Of a DNA stretch of 64,000 bases, positions 19,902 through 30,880 are shown piece after piece. A program made the position numbers and the translations under genes. Source of the stretch: Porphyra umbilicalis (taxonomy: Eukaryota > Rhodophyta > Bangiophyceae > Bangiales > Bangiaceae); NCBI GenBank assembly GCA_002049455.2, contig KV919034.1, positions 43,301 to 107,300 on the forward strand, in the 5' to 3' direction. How positions within the stretch are numbered: position 1 is the first letter of the stretch; each line of letters begins with the position of its first letter. Under the pieces are notes generated by a model. The model had not been told where the DNA came from. It did not search any database and was given only the letters and a program-made list of their open reading frames with translations.

Positions 19902-20636
19902 ATGGCGTCTGCTCCACCGCCCCCGCCTCCTTCCCGCGGGCCACGTGTGCCCCCATCTGCCCCTGCTTCCGCTCCAATGGCGCGGAGCCGGCCCCGCCAC
20001 CAGCCTGTGCGGGCAGAGGTGTTGAAGGAGGCCTCCATCCTATCCACCTTCATGACCGAGATGCTGAGGCTCCATGAAGGCCACGCGCCGACGCCGGGTA
20101 TCGAGGAGACGACAGGGAGAGGGGCGCCCCTTCCGTGCGCCAACCCGCCGGGCAAGCGCACCCGGCGCCTGGCCCGTGCCAGTGGCGGTGGGCGGCCACC
20201 CCCCGCCGCGGCCTTGACCTCGACCACCAAAAACGACGAGGCGGTGGCGCCGCCCGAAGCGACGGCCGTTGGTGGTGGTGCTGCGGGAGCGTCTCCCCCC
20301 GTTACAGCCGGGCCACGCGGCCGACCGCCCGCTGCGGCCGGCAACCGGAATGGCGGTGGCGACACGTCGGTCGCTGGTGGGCCTGACCGCCCCGACGCCC
20401 GGCCCGCACCCTCCGACGGCTCTGAGGGTATTGCTGGGGCGAGGCCCTCGACGCGGAGCGGTCGTGTCGCCGCGCATGGTCCGGCGGTGAGCACCGTCGA
20501 CGAGGGCAGCAACAGTGGCAGCAACGACGAACAAGATGATGGCGGTGATGTGGACTATGAACCGTCCCGTTCGAAGCGCCCGCGGCCCGGGGCGGGCGCG
20601 CCCGTGGGGTCTGCCAAGCGCGGCCGTCGCCGGTGA
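19902..20636 (+). CDS. Disordered basic/acidic protein downstream of ULP1
   Basis: The ATG at 19902 is followed by 244 codons. The N-terminus is Pro-rich. A short predicted helix (VLKEASILSTFMTEMLRLHE) is followed by several basic clusters that could be nuclear localisation signals (KRTRR, SKRPRPG, SAKRGRRR). The C-terminal third has an acidic patch (NDEQDDGGDVDYEPS). No domain is recognised. It begins 340 bp after the ULP1 stop on the same strand, so it may be a second gene of the same element. Confidence 0.5.
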   Translation: MASAPPPPPPSRGPRVPPSAPASAPMARSRPRHQPVRAEVLKEASILSTFMTEMLRLHEGHAPTPGIEETTGRGAPLPCANPPGKRTRRLARASGGGRPPPAAALTSTTKNDEAVAPPEATAVGGGAAGASPPVTAGPRGRPPAAAGNRNGGGDTSVAGGPDRPDARPAPSDGSEGIAGARPSTRSGRVAAHGPAVSTVDEGSNSGSNDEQDDGGDVDYEPSRSKRPRPGAGAPVGSAKRGRRR

Positions 20637-20891
20637 ACAGGCCGTGTGGGGTACTGACCTGTAGTACTACGCCAGAGGCGTTGTACTCGTGGCTGTGGGC
20701 GCTGGTGCTCGGAAGCCGGGTGGTCGGTGGTGTGTCGCTTTTGTGGCGTGCCACTGCGGCGTGTGAGCGCCTGCGGCGCACGTGTCTGGGTGAGCTCGTC
20801 CGATTGTCCGGTGCTGACAGCGGGGCGTGTCAATCCAGATTGGGTAGTGTTATGCATTGGAGGGAATTATCTGCATCGTAGGTATTTGGCA

Positions 20892-20988
20892 GCGCGGGAC
20901 CGGGCCAACTAGTGGCCCCGGTCCCCGCGCAGCGGTTTCCGCCCTTTGAGGACGAAGGGCGACGACGGTGGGAGGCACCGTCGTCGCC
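20892..20988. ncRNA. Two strong adjacent hairpins
   Basis: Stem 1 pairs GCGCGGGACCGGGCCA (20892-20907) with 20913-20930 around an actag loop, with two single-base bulges. Stem 2 is a perfect 13-bp stem, GGCGACGACGGTG (20958-20970) with CACCGTCGTCGCC (20976-20988) and a ggagg loop. No ORF uses this stretch. It could be a structured RNA, a terminator-like element or transposon ends; the role is unknown. Confidence 0.4.
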
Positions 20989-21553
20989 GGCAAGTAAACC
21001 GTGCCTGTTTGTCTTGGCGTTTCGGTCGGCCTGACTTCCTGGACCTCGAGTCCCATAGCGGGTGACGCACGAGCGGCTAGGACGGCCGGTACTTCCCTCC
21101 TCTCCGAGGTGATCGCGATTCATTTTACTACATGACCCTTGTCTGCGTTTGTCGTTTTTGTTCAATAGGGTCCCTTCGGGACAATGCAACCACACGCGAC
21201 GGACGCGAGACGGTCCGCTTTGTCCACCGCGTCCGAGTGGGTGGTGGGGGCATCAGAGGCCCTCAGCGATCCTATGAAAACGGTGCGTCCCCGCCCGCCA
21301 CACTCCGTCAATGCTGTCGTCTAGTCCACACCCGCTCCTGTCAGGTCCCCTTTTCCAATGGGGTTGCCGAGCACCGCGCCCCGTGACGGCGGCAGGGGCG
21401 CCTACTGTGCGGCAGCACTACGGACCGTTTCGCATGCATCTGATGGGAAAGAAACGGGCCGACGTGGGATGCTGGAAAACATGCACACCAACAGCACCGG
21501 CACCGGTACAGTCCATATCCGGATATGTGCGCTCCAGTGGTCTGGCACCCTGC

Positions 21554-21562
21554 TATATATAG
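21554..21562 (+). promoter_or_regulatory. TATA box of the LRR/acidic gene
   Basis: TATATATAG occurs 91 bp upstream of the in-frame ATG at 21645. This spacing supports 21645 as the start over the more internal ATG at 22029. Confidence 0.5.
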
Positions 21563-21644
21563 ATCTGGGAGAGCAGGGAAAAAAGCGTTTTTCCGGTCGC
21601 GCCACGCACACTGTCGCCCCCCCCAGTTCCTGCATCCCGACGAC

Positions 21645-23228
21645 ATGAGCGGACATTGGCTGTACACAGCGTGTAGGTCGTCCCACCACCAGTGTGGTCC
21701 TGACGCGTGGCGGGTCCTCCAACCAAAAAACCTTGTCAGGGGCGCGCCTCTGACACTGTCTCCCATTCGTGTGCATTCGTGCGCGCCCCGGGTGGACGTT
21801 GGGTCTCAACAGGGGGCACGTGGACGCGCTGAGCGCCGCACACAAAGACCGTCAAGAGCGCCCCTGCGGCCAGTGCTGCAACACGGTCGTCTTGTGGTGC
21901 CACCGCTCACCGTGCCCACCCCCGACGCGACCACCGCCGGGCTGTTTCCGCGGGCCCCCCGCCACCGTGCGGGCGCCCCAGTCAGTGCCCCCTTCCCCCC
22001 CCCCTGCCCCCCTTCCCTGTGTTCACCAATGGACAAGCAGGGCGTCTGGTTGGGACGCATCCGCGAGAGTGGCTGTTGGTTTGCCGCTTCGCAAGAGTTG
22101 GAAGCGGAAGATGTTGAAACGTTCCTTGTCGAGGGGATCGAGGTCGCGGTGAAAACCCGACCGCTGTGGTGCATCCACCTCGCTCGCAACCGGTTGACGA
22201 AGCTGAGCTGCTTTGGATGGTCGGCGGCGTGGGGTGTGCGTGTGCTCGACATCTCGTTCAACCCCTTGCGCCGTTGGCCCAAAGATCCCCTCCGAGCGCT
22301 TGCCGCGACGCTGCGCTCCCTCACCGCGACCGACTGTCCCTTTACTACCGCGGACGTGACGGGGCTGGTGCACGTGCGGTGGTTGGACCTCGCACGCAAC
22401 CAGTTGCGCGCAGCGCCGGATGGGCTCGCAGGCCTGACCAACCTGGACGTCCTCAATTTGGTTGACAATCAGATCACCGCCCGAGACTGGCCGGCGTTTG
22501 TGGCCAACATTGTCAATGTGGAGCACAACCCCGTGTGTCGGTCCCCGGGCTGGTCGGTTTCCGTGACATCCCGGAATGGCGACGCCGACCCGACCGTCGT
22601 CGGTCTGTCGCGGGAACTTCCCGCCCCGCCGCGACTCGCAGCCGTCCCCGCCGATGCAAACGGTGGGGCGACGGACGACGAGGGCGCTGCAAGCCACCCA
22701 CCCGTGGTGGACGACGGACAGGAGGAGGACGGGACCGCCGCGGACGGCGGGCGGGAGGAGGGGACGCCCAGCTCTGAAACGGTCTACGAGATGGTGGATT
22801 GTTCCACGGACGAGGACGACGACAAGGACGGCAGGAACGACGAGGACGGCAGTGCCGACACAGACGACGACAAGGAGGGCGGCAGTGGTGACGCGGACGG
22901 CAAAGAGGGCGGCAGTGGTGACGCGGACGGCCAGAAGCAGGGCAGGGGCGACGCGGACGACGACAACGAGGACAGTGAGGGCATCTACGAGTCAGACGTG
23001 GATGTTTCAGACATGGTCGACGCGGACGAGGGAGCCGCCACGGCAAACGATGCCATGCAGGTGGACCCCCGTGAGGACGGCGTCGCGACTGGGTGTGGCA
23101 CGGTCGCCGGCTCTGTCAACGGCATTGTCGAGGATGGCGGGAAGGGTGGCGACGATCAACATGACGGGGTGGGCGTCGATATGGGTGGTGTGGTCGACGG
23201 TGGTGACGCCAATAGGGCGACTGGTTAG
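21645..23228 (+). CDS. Leucine-rich-repeat protein with acidic C-terminal tail
   Basis: The ATG at 21645 gives 527 residues; starting at 22029 would give 399. From about residue 160 there are about five LRRs (e.g. LWCIHLARNRLTKL, VRVLDISFNPL, VRWLDLARNQL, LDVLNLVDNQI). A linker follows, and then about 180 residues very rich in Asp, Glu, Gly and Ser with short repeats (DADGKEGGSG). LRR domains bind proteins, and an acidic tail is common in chromatin or histone-binding proteins. Neither role is demonstrated here. The tail and everything downstream belong to repeat unit B, while the LRR half is absent from unit A, which has a different N-terminus. This is the only intact version of the gene in the window. 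Confidence 0.7.
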   Translation: MSGHWLYTACRSSHHQCGPDAWRVLQPKNLVRGAPLTLSPIRVHSCAPRVDVGSQQGARGRAERRTQRPSRAPLRPVLQHGRLVVPPLTVPTPDATTAGLFPRAPRHRAGAPVSAPFPPPCPPSLCSPMDKQGVWLGRIRESGCWFAASQELEAEDVETFLVEGIEVAVKTRPLWCIHLARNRLTKLSCFGWSAAWGVRVLDISFNPLRRWPKDPLRALAATLRSLTATDCPFTTADVTGLVHVRWLDLARNQLRAAPDGLAGLTNLDVLNLVDNQITARDWPAFVANIVNVEHNPVCRSPGWSVSVTSRNGDADPTVVGLSRELPAPPRLAAVPADANGGATDDEGAASHPPVVDDGQEEDGTAADGGREEGTPSSETVYEMVDCSTDEDDDKDGRNDEDGSADTDDDKEGGSGDADGKEGGSGDADGQKQGRGDADDDNEDSEGIYESDVDVSDMVDADEGAATANDAMQVDPREDGVATGCGTVAGSVNGIVEDGGKGGDDQHDGVGVDMGGVVDGGDANRATG

Positions 23229-23429
23229 GGGGGGGGTGCCATTGTCCCGGCCTGCTGGCGGGTGGGGCTCATGACGTGGGCTCATAGCCACGGGGGGGTG
23301 ACCGCGACCGCAGACGGGCCCCTGTGGGCCCCGTTGTACACGTTGGGGCGGACGTAGTGCGTCTGTCGGACAACAGTAAAAAACACACACGCAGATCGAC
23401 TCGTCTGCTCAAACCAATACATCGGAATA

Positions 23430-23570
23430 TTGCTGTCTTCCCTATTTTGGCCGATGCCGTCGATGTCAAGAGGGGTGATCAACTGTGCGAAACTGCTTCT
23501 CAGCCATCCATTCAGCACCGAGACCCTGTCTTGACTTTGACCACATCGGCCAAAATTGGGAAGACAGCAA
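23430..23570. mobile_element. 141-bp MITE with TA target duplication (copy in unit B)
   Basis: The termini are TTGCTGTCTTCCC and its inverse, continuing with mismatches to arms of about 40 bp (ATTTTGGCCGATG is also shared). It is flanked by TA at 23428-23429 and 23571-23572. The homologous site in unit A (about 3340-3352, ggaatactgcg) is empty with a single TA. TA duplication and length fit a Tc1/mariner-derived MITE. Confidence 0.9.
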
Positions 23571-23637
23571 TACTGCGATCATACCAAAAAAGTCCAAGGA
23601 TTTGTCGTCCGCCACCGCCGTGGGGATGCTCTCGGAT

Positions 23638-23670
23638 TATCCGGTGAGAATAGGTGCACGGTCATCTGAG
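23638..23670 (-). mobile_element. Inverted TIR end retained in unit B
   Basis: It carries the same end motif (ggtgagaataggtgcacgg, then tcatctg) as at 3412-3448. In this unit no forward partner was found upstream, so the left half of the element was lost or was never part of the duplicated segment. Confidence 0.6.
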
Positions 23671-26600
23671 AAAAGAAGTACACAGAAGTACGAGTGGCCA
23701 CGCAGGGTGAGCAAACTCAATACATGCAAGTACCAGGGGCAACACAAGGTGGGTCATGGGACGGCCCCATGCCGGTACGTATTTGATCTGTTTTGAGGCG
23801 CATTGTTCGCGCTCTATGGGCGCTCAGAGGGCCCTTCAGCGCCCACCCAGCGCCCACAATACTCTGGGCGCTTTGCTGCGCTCTCTGCACATATATATTG
23901 TCATAATAATAAGACTGTCTGCAGCGCTTATGGGCGCAGCGGCCCTGCCTGCAGCTGCCTCAGCGGTACGGCGGGAAGGGTCCTGGCCTTGTGGAACCGT
24001 CTTGGGTTTTGAAATTGACCCCTGTGGCGACGCCCGTACTTGGTGGTACGGGTGCACCAGTGGCACAACGCTGGCCAGTCATTCGACCCTGAGCGATGGG
24101 TCCAACAAGGAGTCACCACAAAACCGTGTGATGTGGGTGGGTTTTGACTCACCCCATGACTGTCCACGTGAAGACTTGTCGTTCACATCAAACACAGTCA
24201 GGAACAAATTTGTCTGCATTTCTGCTTGCAAGCACAGTCACTGAGCGATCACGGCGCGCTGGCATCTGTTGCGCACCTGGTGGCTGGGAGGGGGCCATAC
24301 TGGAGGGACGCGGCACACCAGGGCCGCAGCGACAACGGATATCACCATGATATGAGTCGACGCGGCAAAGAGGGTGCTTGCCGGCACCCAGACGGCACGC
24401 ACGCTCGGCACCCACGCTCAGCGGGCGGGGGACGCAGCCGAGGACGGGCGCGTGATGACCGACACCTCCAGCACCCGCGACCGGGGGCAACGAACGCCCA
24501 GCCGACCACACCACCTGGGTGTGTCCGTCACCTACCCACACCGGCGCCGGGTCGTCGATCGACGCGTGGCCGCCGATCGACGTTTACGTCGTCGATGCGT
24601 GCGCGCCGGGGGTGTCGGTGGTGGGACCTTGCGCGTGCGGCGCGCCAGACGTCTGCCCGCACCGCGCTTTGGTTTTATAGGCTTGGGTGACGGTGAGCTA
24701 CGTTTCAAGATTCAGCCAAACTGCGATGATTGTGTTGCTCGCTCAAGTGGTGCAGTCAATCGCCGCTTATATGGCACCCCTGTGCACTTTGTAGCCCACC
24801 CGCTGTTTCAAGAAACATATTCCTCCACGCCGGCTACTTCGTGTCGTTTGCTGGATTGGGCCAATGAGATATCAGCGATCGCGACCCTCCCGGCTATATG
24901 GCAGGGTGCCATATAACCGGGACGCATATAACCGGATATTGACTGTACCCCCTGCGCGTCCCCAATCGGCAGAGTGGGTGCAGCACACGACTGAGCGCGC
25001 CTCGTGGGGGCACCCACCGCAGCCTGTTGGGCTCAAACGGTCACACGCTTCTCCCCAGCCCCCATTCCATGGCGCAACCGGCTTGGGGGGCGACACGCCA
25101 TACGCACCACCAGGTGCTGATCACCCACCCCCACCCTCTCCGTTTGCGCATAGCAGACAGTCGTACGGGGCTGTCGTGTTTTGTGTTTCATTGTTGCCGC
25201 GCGCGTACAGGTCTGTACGCCACATGTACATAGGCGTGTGAACAGGTGGCTTTCCTTGCAGTTCCTGGCGTTTGGTGTCTCCTCCAGTGGCGCACCTGGG
25301 GGCCCGGTCGGCGACGCGGACCGCGTCCCTGACGAGGTGCAACCGAGCGCGAGGACGGGCATCGACCAGTGCTCACCGCGTATGGGGTGCGCGGCCGTCG
25401 TGCCGCGTGGGTGGGGGGCAAACAGGGATGTGCGCCAATTCCAAATGTCCGTGTGGGACACGACGTGTGTGCCACCCAAAAGATGTTTTCACAGACAACA
25501 ACCCGACGCCCACGATCCGTCCCGACGCGCTCTCGAGTGTGTGCGGGGCGCAGCGGCCCGCGTCTGTCGTGCCCCCACGCCACCTGTACGCGTCCACGCG
25601 TCGTGGGGGAGACGAACCCGCTGCCGCAGGGGTCGAATCATGAATCTTTGACATGATCGGTTGTCTGAATAGTGCACCCCGCCACCGTCTGTCTGACCAG
25701 ATGCCAACCATGTCACGATGGAGAAGACAACGTCGTCGGGAGCGGCCGCCGCGCATCACCCCGCAGGTGCTGACACGGGGGGGCACAGCCGCCCACACCC
25801 ACTGGTACAGGTGCGCGCCGCATGCCACGGGCACTGTCCCTGGCGCAATTCTGGATCAAGATTACGCCTGTGGGGGATTGCGCTTTCGGATCTCATCGCA
25901 GGAAACAGGTGCTGACGGGCCCGTCAAGGGAGGCCGACGTGGCCCCAGAATTGCGCACCAGGATCGGTCGGCCGGTGCGGGGCGGACAGCGCCCCACTGC
26001 TGTACCGACCTGGGTGTGACCATCGAGAGTCGCCGCCGCCCGAGGTCGAATGCTGGCCTGCGACTGGCCGGAGAAGGACTCGACGCTCGTCGAGTCGGCG
26101 TGGTGAGGTGTACCCTCCTGCCACCGTACTGTATCCTACAAACCCCCTGCCGTCATGCGCCCAAACCGGCGCGTGCAATGGGGGTTGATGAGGTCAGGCG
26201 GGCCGGTTGCGGTGGGGGACTGCCCGCCGCGCACACGACGCAGATGTGGGCCGCGACAACACGCCCTTTGCGCGGTGGCACCGCCCGGGCCCCCGCGTGT
26301 GGGGCGCGCGGCCCCGTGCAGCCCCGTGGTGGCAGACTCCCCGTCTGTCGCTCGGGCGACGGGGCCGCTTGGGCCACGACGTGTGCGGGTGTGTGGCCAC
26401 AGGGGACGTGCGGCTGCCCAGTGACGATGGGACGCAGTTGCCGCCCACAAACGCGCACGGGACGGGCCCGGAGACGGTCGACAGTCTACCGCGTCACAAG
26501 TAGGCGCCGCCCGCCGTGCGGTTTACCACTACGGTACCACCACCACACAGCCACGTGATGTAGAGTGGGGATGTGTGTGGGATATACGCCTGCATGTGTG

Positions 26601-26974
26601 CACCTCGGAGAGGAGGTGCGAGCATAAGGTCGGCCGACCTGGATCAAGAGTTGGCCCGCGGTTTCGACACACACACGTCTGTCAACGTGCTTGGGGCGTG
26701 CCACGGCCCCGCTCAGTAGCGCGCGTCGGCGCCACAGACGTCGGTCCAATGCAGACATACTGTCTATCGCAGCCGCACGCCCGGCGTGCGTGGCGCCCCG
26801 TTTGCATGCGCGCTCGTGTGTGTGTCTGTCTTTCGACGCTGCCCACGCTTGGGCGGCGCGCCGTATGAACCGTCTCGCATTGCCGACCTGTCTGAGGCCT
26901 GCATCGTCCCACAGCGTCATGCCGTGAGACACTGCCTGTCTAGTTGTCGACCCGCCGGCACCCGTACGCGTGCC

Positions 26975-26981
26975 TATAAAA
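26975..26981 (+). promoter_or_regulatory. TATA box of Fanzor-like gene B
   Basis: TATAAAA has flanking bases identical to unit A and lies 236 bp upstream of the homologous ATG at 27217. Confidence 0.65.
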
Positions 26982-27216
26982 GCGCCACCGACCGGGACCG
27001 ATGGGCGGCACCAGCAGGCGCAACAGCGCACACTGGGCCGACGCCCCCCGCCGCCGCGCGTGCCGGCGGCGCGGGGCGTCTCGTGCGCGCCGCCCGCCCC
27101 TTGTGAGCGCGGCTGCATCCGCACGCCCTCGGCTGCCCCCCTGCTCCACCCCGGCCGGCAGACGGTGTCACCCGCCGTGGTGCCCCCCGCCTGTACGGCG
27201 CGCGGTACGTTGGGGT

Positions 27217-29864
27217 ATGGCCGACCCGGGTGACAGTGCCCGTACGCCTCTGGGGCACGCGACACACCCTGGTGTGTGGGGGTATGTTCGACCGGGCCCC
27301 ACTCCCCGCGTCCCTGACGCGGCGGGTGTCGGCGGACACGCCCGTGCTCGCCTGAACGACGCCATGCGCGTGGACGCACCCCCGTCCGTCGCCAGCAGCG
27401 AACACTCGCGTCGCGCGGCTGGTACCGGCGCCGGTGCGTGCGGCACCGTCCCGCTGGGGGGCATTGGGGCGACACCCGGCGGCGACGCAGACGACGTGTC
27501 GTCCACAGACGAGGAGGAGGCGCCCGGCACGTCGACGGCGCTGCGAGCGCGTCGCGGCCCCACCGGGGCGCGGCGGTCAGCCATGATGGCGGGCGGTGGT
27601 GCGGGTGTGGCAGACGGCAACGGGCCCGCGGGTGGGGGCACCGCTGGCGGCGGCGCACGGGCCGTGGCCGCGACCACCAGAGTCGGTGCCGCGGGCGGTC
27701 CCGGCGACGACACTCGCGCCTCGGCGATTGGCGGCGACCACGGCGGTCTGTCCCTCGGGTGGGGGGGGGTGCCCCCGACAGCCGCCCACAACAACGGGGG
27801 GCGTCCCCGCGCGCCCCGCGCCGTCGGCGAGTGTCCCCAGCGACCCCCTTGTGCCCGGCGGGGTGCCCCCCCTTCAGCACCAGTGACCGACCCCGCCCCA
27901 CAGACAGTGGTGGGAGCGGCAGTGGGGACGGGGGGGCGGGGACGGCCCCGTCGACGGACCCGTCGACAAGGACCTCGACCGTGACGACGCCGTCACGCGC
28001 TGGGTGCGACCGGCGGGGACGCGGCCATCAAGGCGGCGGCCACGTAGACGCCGCGCGACAATGTGCCGCGTCTACCGTGCGGTCCGCGACGGTCGAAGTC
28101 GCCGCCGCCGCCGCCGCGTGCGAGGCGGCCGGCGACGTGGGGCCGGTGGGCCCCTTGCGAGACGCGAGCACCCTGCTGGCCAAGCTGCTCGCAGCAAACC
28201 CCTTGCACGCGCGGGGCACCACGTCGTACGCGTCGGCAGCGCTGGGCGACGCCGAGTCGGCCTCGACCGCAGTGCTGCGAGCCGTCGAAGCGGTGACCGT
28301 GCCGCCGCACCAACCACCCGCTGCCGTCCCTGGGGACAACAGCGCGGCAGACGCTGCCGCCGGCGCTGCGACAGATGCCGACAATGCCGCGGTGGTCGCC
28401 TGTCGGCGCCTGTGCGCGCGCGCCCGGCACGCCGCAAGCAGCGTCTTGTCCGCGGCCAAGGGCTTGATCCCCATGGCAACCCCCGACGCGGGGGACCACC
28501 CGGGCGACGACGCGGGTGCCGGCGCAGGGGGCGCGCCGGCGAGCGGCGGCGGCGGCACGCGTGGCCGCCTGCGCCGATGCGGCGGCTGCGGGGCGACGGG
28601 GCACAATGTGAAAACGTGTGCAGCCGACGCGGCAGCCAAGGCGGCGCACGCGGCGCGTGTGGCGGCCGCCGGGGCGGCCAAGGGCGCCGCGGCCGGCAGC
28701 GGCCGGACAAAGTGCGGTGCCTGCCACGCGCGCGGCCACACGCGCGCCAGCGCAGCGTGTCCGCTGCGTGCCGTCACCCACGGCTCGTCAGACCACAATG
28801 AGGACCGCGGCCGCGACTTGGCGTGCGCCGACCAGTACTGCATGACGGGGGAGGTGACGACGACGGTGGCCGTGTCGGTCGACTGGTTTTTTGGCGTCTG
28901 GCGGCGGAGGCTCCCGCGGCCGCCCACAGACTGCGCGCCGCCAGCGGGACGCCCGCCGACCACCTCGGCTCATCGCAAGACCGAGGCGTTTGTCGAGGCC
29001 GTCACCAATGCGGTGGCGGGTGCGGCTGCGCTGACAGAGTTGGCAACGGCGCAGACGCAGCATCTGCGCCTCGTCTCCATTGTCATGGACGGCACGATGC
29101 GGTACCTGCTCGAGGGCGTCGACGGTGGTGGCGGCGGGCTGGGTGCGGGTGGTGATCGCGGCGGCCGACGCACGCTCGACGAGTTTATGGCGGCCGTGCC
29201 GGCGTCGCTGACGGGCAACCACGGGCTTGCGTGGAAGCAGGTCGCCTCGACCGTCTCGTGTCGCGGTGTCCACGCGTTTGACGGCGCCCCCCGGCGGGCG
29301 TGTGTCTCTTGCTCGGGGCGGCGCGCGCATGCCAAGCCGCGTGCAGACGTCAAGGCGGCAACCGGCGACGGCGTTTACACCGCCTTTGTTGCCGCGTCGG
29401 CGGCAGTGGCGGCGGCCGTAACCGAGCCAGAGCAGCTGCCGTGCAGCACGCTGCTGCCGAGTCCGGCCGACACGGGCGGCTGGGCGACCGTCGCAACGTC
29501 CTTTGAAAACCACTATGTGACGCACGTCACGTCGGCGGTCAAGGCCATTGCAAAGTGCATCGTCCTCGCGGTCTACCCGCAGGCCCCCGGCGGCCTGGAC
29601 GGACAGCGCCGCACGGCACTGATTGCGGTCCTCGTTGCCGGCCTGCAAGCCGCCGACCGCACGCGCCCGCCGTCGTTCAAGTGGCCGGCGGGCAAAGTGT
29701 CTGCGGCGCATGGGGCTGCCGTGACGGCCGCCGCGGCGCTGGCCTGCGACACCGTCATCGTGTACACGGATGGCGGCGGTCGGCGGCGCTCGCTGCTGCA
29801 CCTAGACACATTGGCCCAGCGACAGCGGCCGCTGCACATCTACCCGCTCCTCCACTATGCCCAG
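27217..29864 (+). pseudogene. Fanzor-like gene copy B, N-terminal part only
   Basis: The ATG at 27217 corresponds to that of copy A. Single-base indels near 27750 and in the following 300 bp move the frame. From about 28000 one frame reads through both zinc knuckles (CGGCGATGHNVKTC; CGACHARGHTRASAAC) to LHYAQ. There it is cut by the Copia LTR at 29865, before SDGV...RHP and RuvC-I. The nuclease domain is therefore absent and this copy cannot cut DNA. Translation continues only two residues into the LTR before a stop. Sequence is close to A and C, so the knuckle region is well supported by three copies. Confidence 0.85.
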
Positions 29865-30240
29865 TGTTGAGCATGGCTCAGCAATTCCACTTGTCTGTAT
29901 TTACCCGGTTGAGCATTGGGACTCAGTTTTGGGTATTTACCTATGCACTTGTTGTATGTTTTGTACTTGCGTGTACTTGATTTGTTGGTCTCGTAGTGGG
30001 CACTCTCTGCTGGGGTGAGCTCGGGGGGGGGGGGGACTTGTGTGGGGAGGTGCATGCCCCGTTCTGGGAGGTGCGCCGCGGCCCGCGCGCACTGAGAACT
30101 GAGGCACGTGGGTGTGCTCCGAGAGCGGGCTGCACGACGACCTGTCCTGGGGCCGCCTGGGGTACATTAGGTGGCTGGACACGGCCCAGGACCTCTGCCA
30201 TAGTAAAACAACGCACCCACTTGACCACACCGACTTCACA
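29865..30240 (+). mobile_element. 5' LTR of a Copia element (376 bp)
   Basis: It begins TGTTGAGCATGG exactly where homology to the Fanzor gene ends, and finishes CCGACTTCACA directly before the primer-binding site. The TG...CA termini are standard for LTRs. It is not similar to the 276-bp LTR of the Copia element at 43864-48844, so it is a different family. Confidence 0.8.
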
Positions 30241-30254
30241 GGTTATGGGCCCAG
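30241..30254 (+). promoter_or_regulatory. Primer-binding site, initiator tRNA-Met anticodon arm
   Basis: GGTTATGGGCCCAG immediately follows the LTR. It is complementary to the conserved CTGGGCCCATAACC of eukaryotic initiator tRNA-Met (anticodon CAU included), not to a tRNA 3' end. Half-tRNA priming of this kind is established for Drosophila copia. Confidence 0.8.
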
Positions 30255-30396
30255 TGTCGCTGGTGGTCATCGTCGTCTTCCGTGCCGTTGTTGGCGGGAC
30301 GACCTTGGTTGGGTTGCCGTGTGTTCCGGCGTCGGGCAGGTGCGTATAGCCTCCCACGTCGTCAGTGCCGCGCCTGCTGGCGTGGTTGTCATCGCC

Positions 30397-30691
30397 ATGT
30401 CGGAGTACGGCCGCTACGCTGGCCCTCGCTTCGCGCAGCTGGACGACGACTACAAGGTCTGGGCTGTGTACTGCCGTGCACAGATCATCAAGGAGAAGGT
30501 TTGGGCTGCGGTTGTGACGGACCGCCCCGCGTCTGGGAGCGGTGCCAAGAGCGACGTTGCAGCTGAGGCGTGGGACCTCATGAACGAGTCGGCCCTGGCG
30601 ACTATCCAGATGTCGGTCAAGCCGGTTCATCTTTATTCGGTGACGGCGGTCAGTACGGCCAAGGAGGCGTGGGATGCGCTCAAGACATCTT
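30397..30691 (+). CDS. gag: Copia Gag N-terminus, cut by an assembly gap
   Basis: The ATG at 30397 starts MSEYGRYAGPRFAQLDDDYK and continues with VWAVYCRAQIIKEKVWAAV, ending at STAKEAWDALKTS before the gap. The pattern (short leader, L-N/D-Y-x-x-W, STAKEAWDAL) is the Gag domain of Ty1/copia retrotransposons, which forms the particle shell. The element at 43864-48844 has the same words (LDNDYATWAVLF, SAKEAWDAL) with different intervening sequence. The rest of the polyprotein is missing from the assembly. Confidence 0.8.
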
Positions 30692-30880
30692 NNNNNNNNN
30701 NNNNNNNNNNNNNNNNNNNNNNNNNNNNNNNNNNNNNNNNNNNNNNNNNNNNNNNNNNNNNNNNNNNNNNNNNNNNNNNNNNNNNNNNNNNNNNNNNNNN
30801 NNNNNNNNNNNNNNNNNNNNNNNNNNNNNNNNNNNNNNNNNNNNNNNNNNNNNNNNNNNNNNNNNNNNNNNNNNNNNNNN
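30692..30880. other. Assembly gap (189 N)
   Basis: The gap runs from inside Copia gag directly into the tail of an acidic-protein gene (unit C). A Copia element is about 5 kb, and the missing 3' end of unit B would also have to lie here. The true gap is therefore much larger than 189 bp, or the join is wrong. Confidence 0.95.

Larger units (their letters stand above)
22590..29864 (+). repeat. Long repeat unit B, truncated by a Copia LTR
   Basis: It is homologous to unit A from the acidic tail onward. It lacks about 490 bp and about 140 bp present in A and carries the 141-bp MITE at 23430-23570. Homology stops abruptly at tatgcccag (29864), where a TG-initiated LTR begins inside the Fanzor-like gene. 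Confidence 0.85.
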
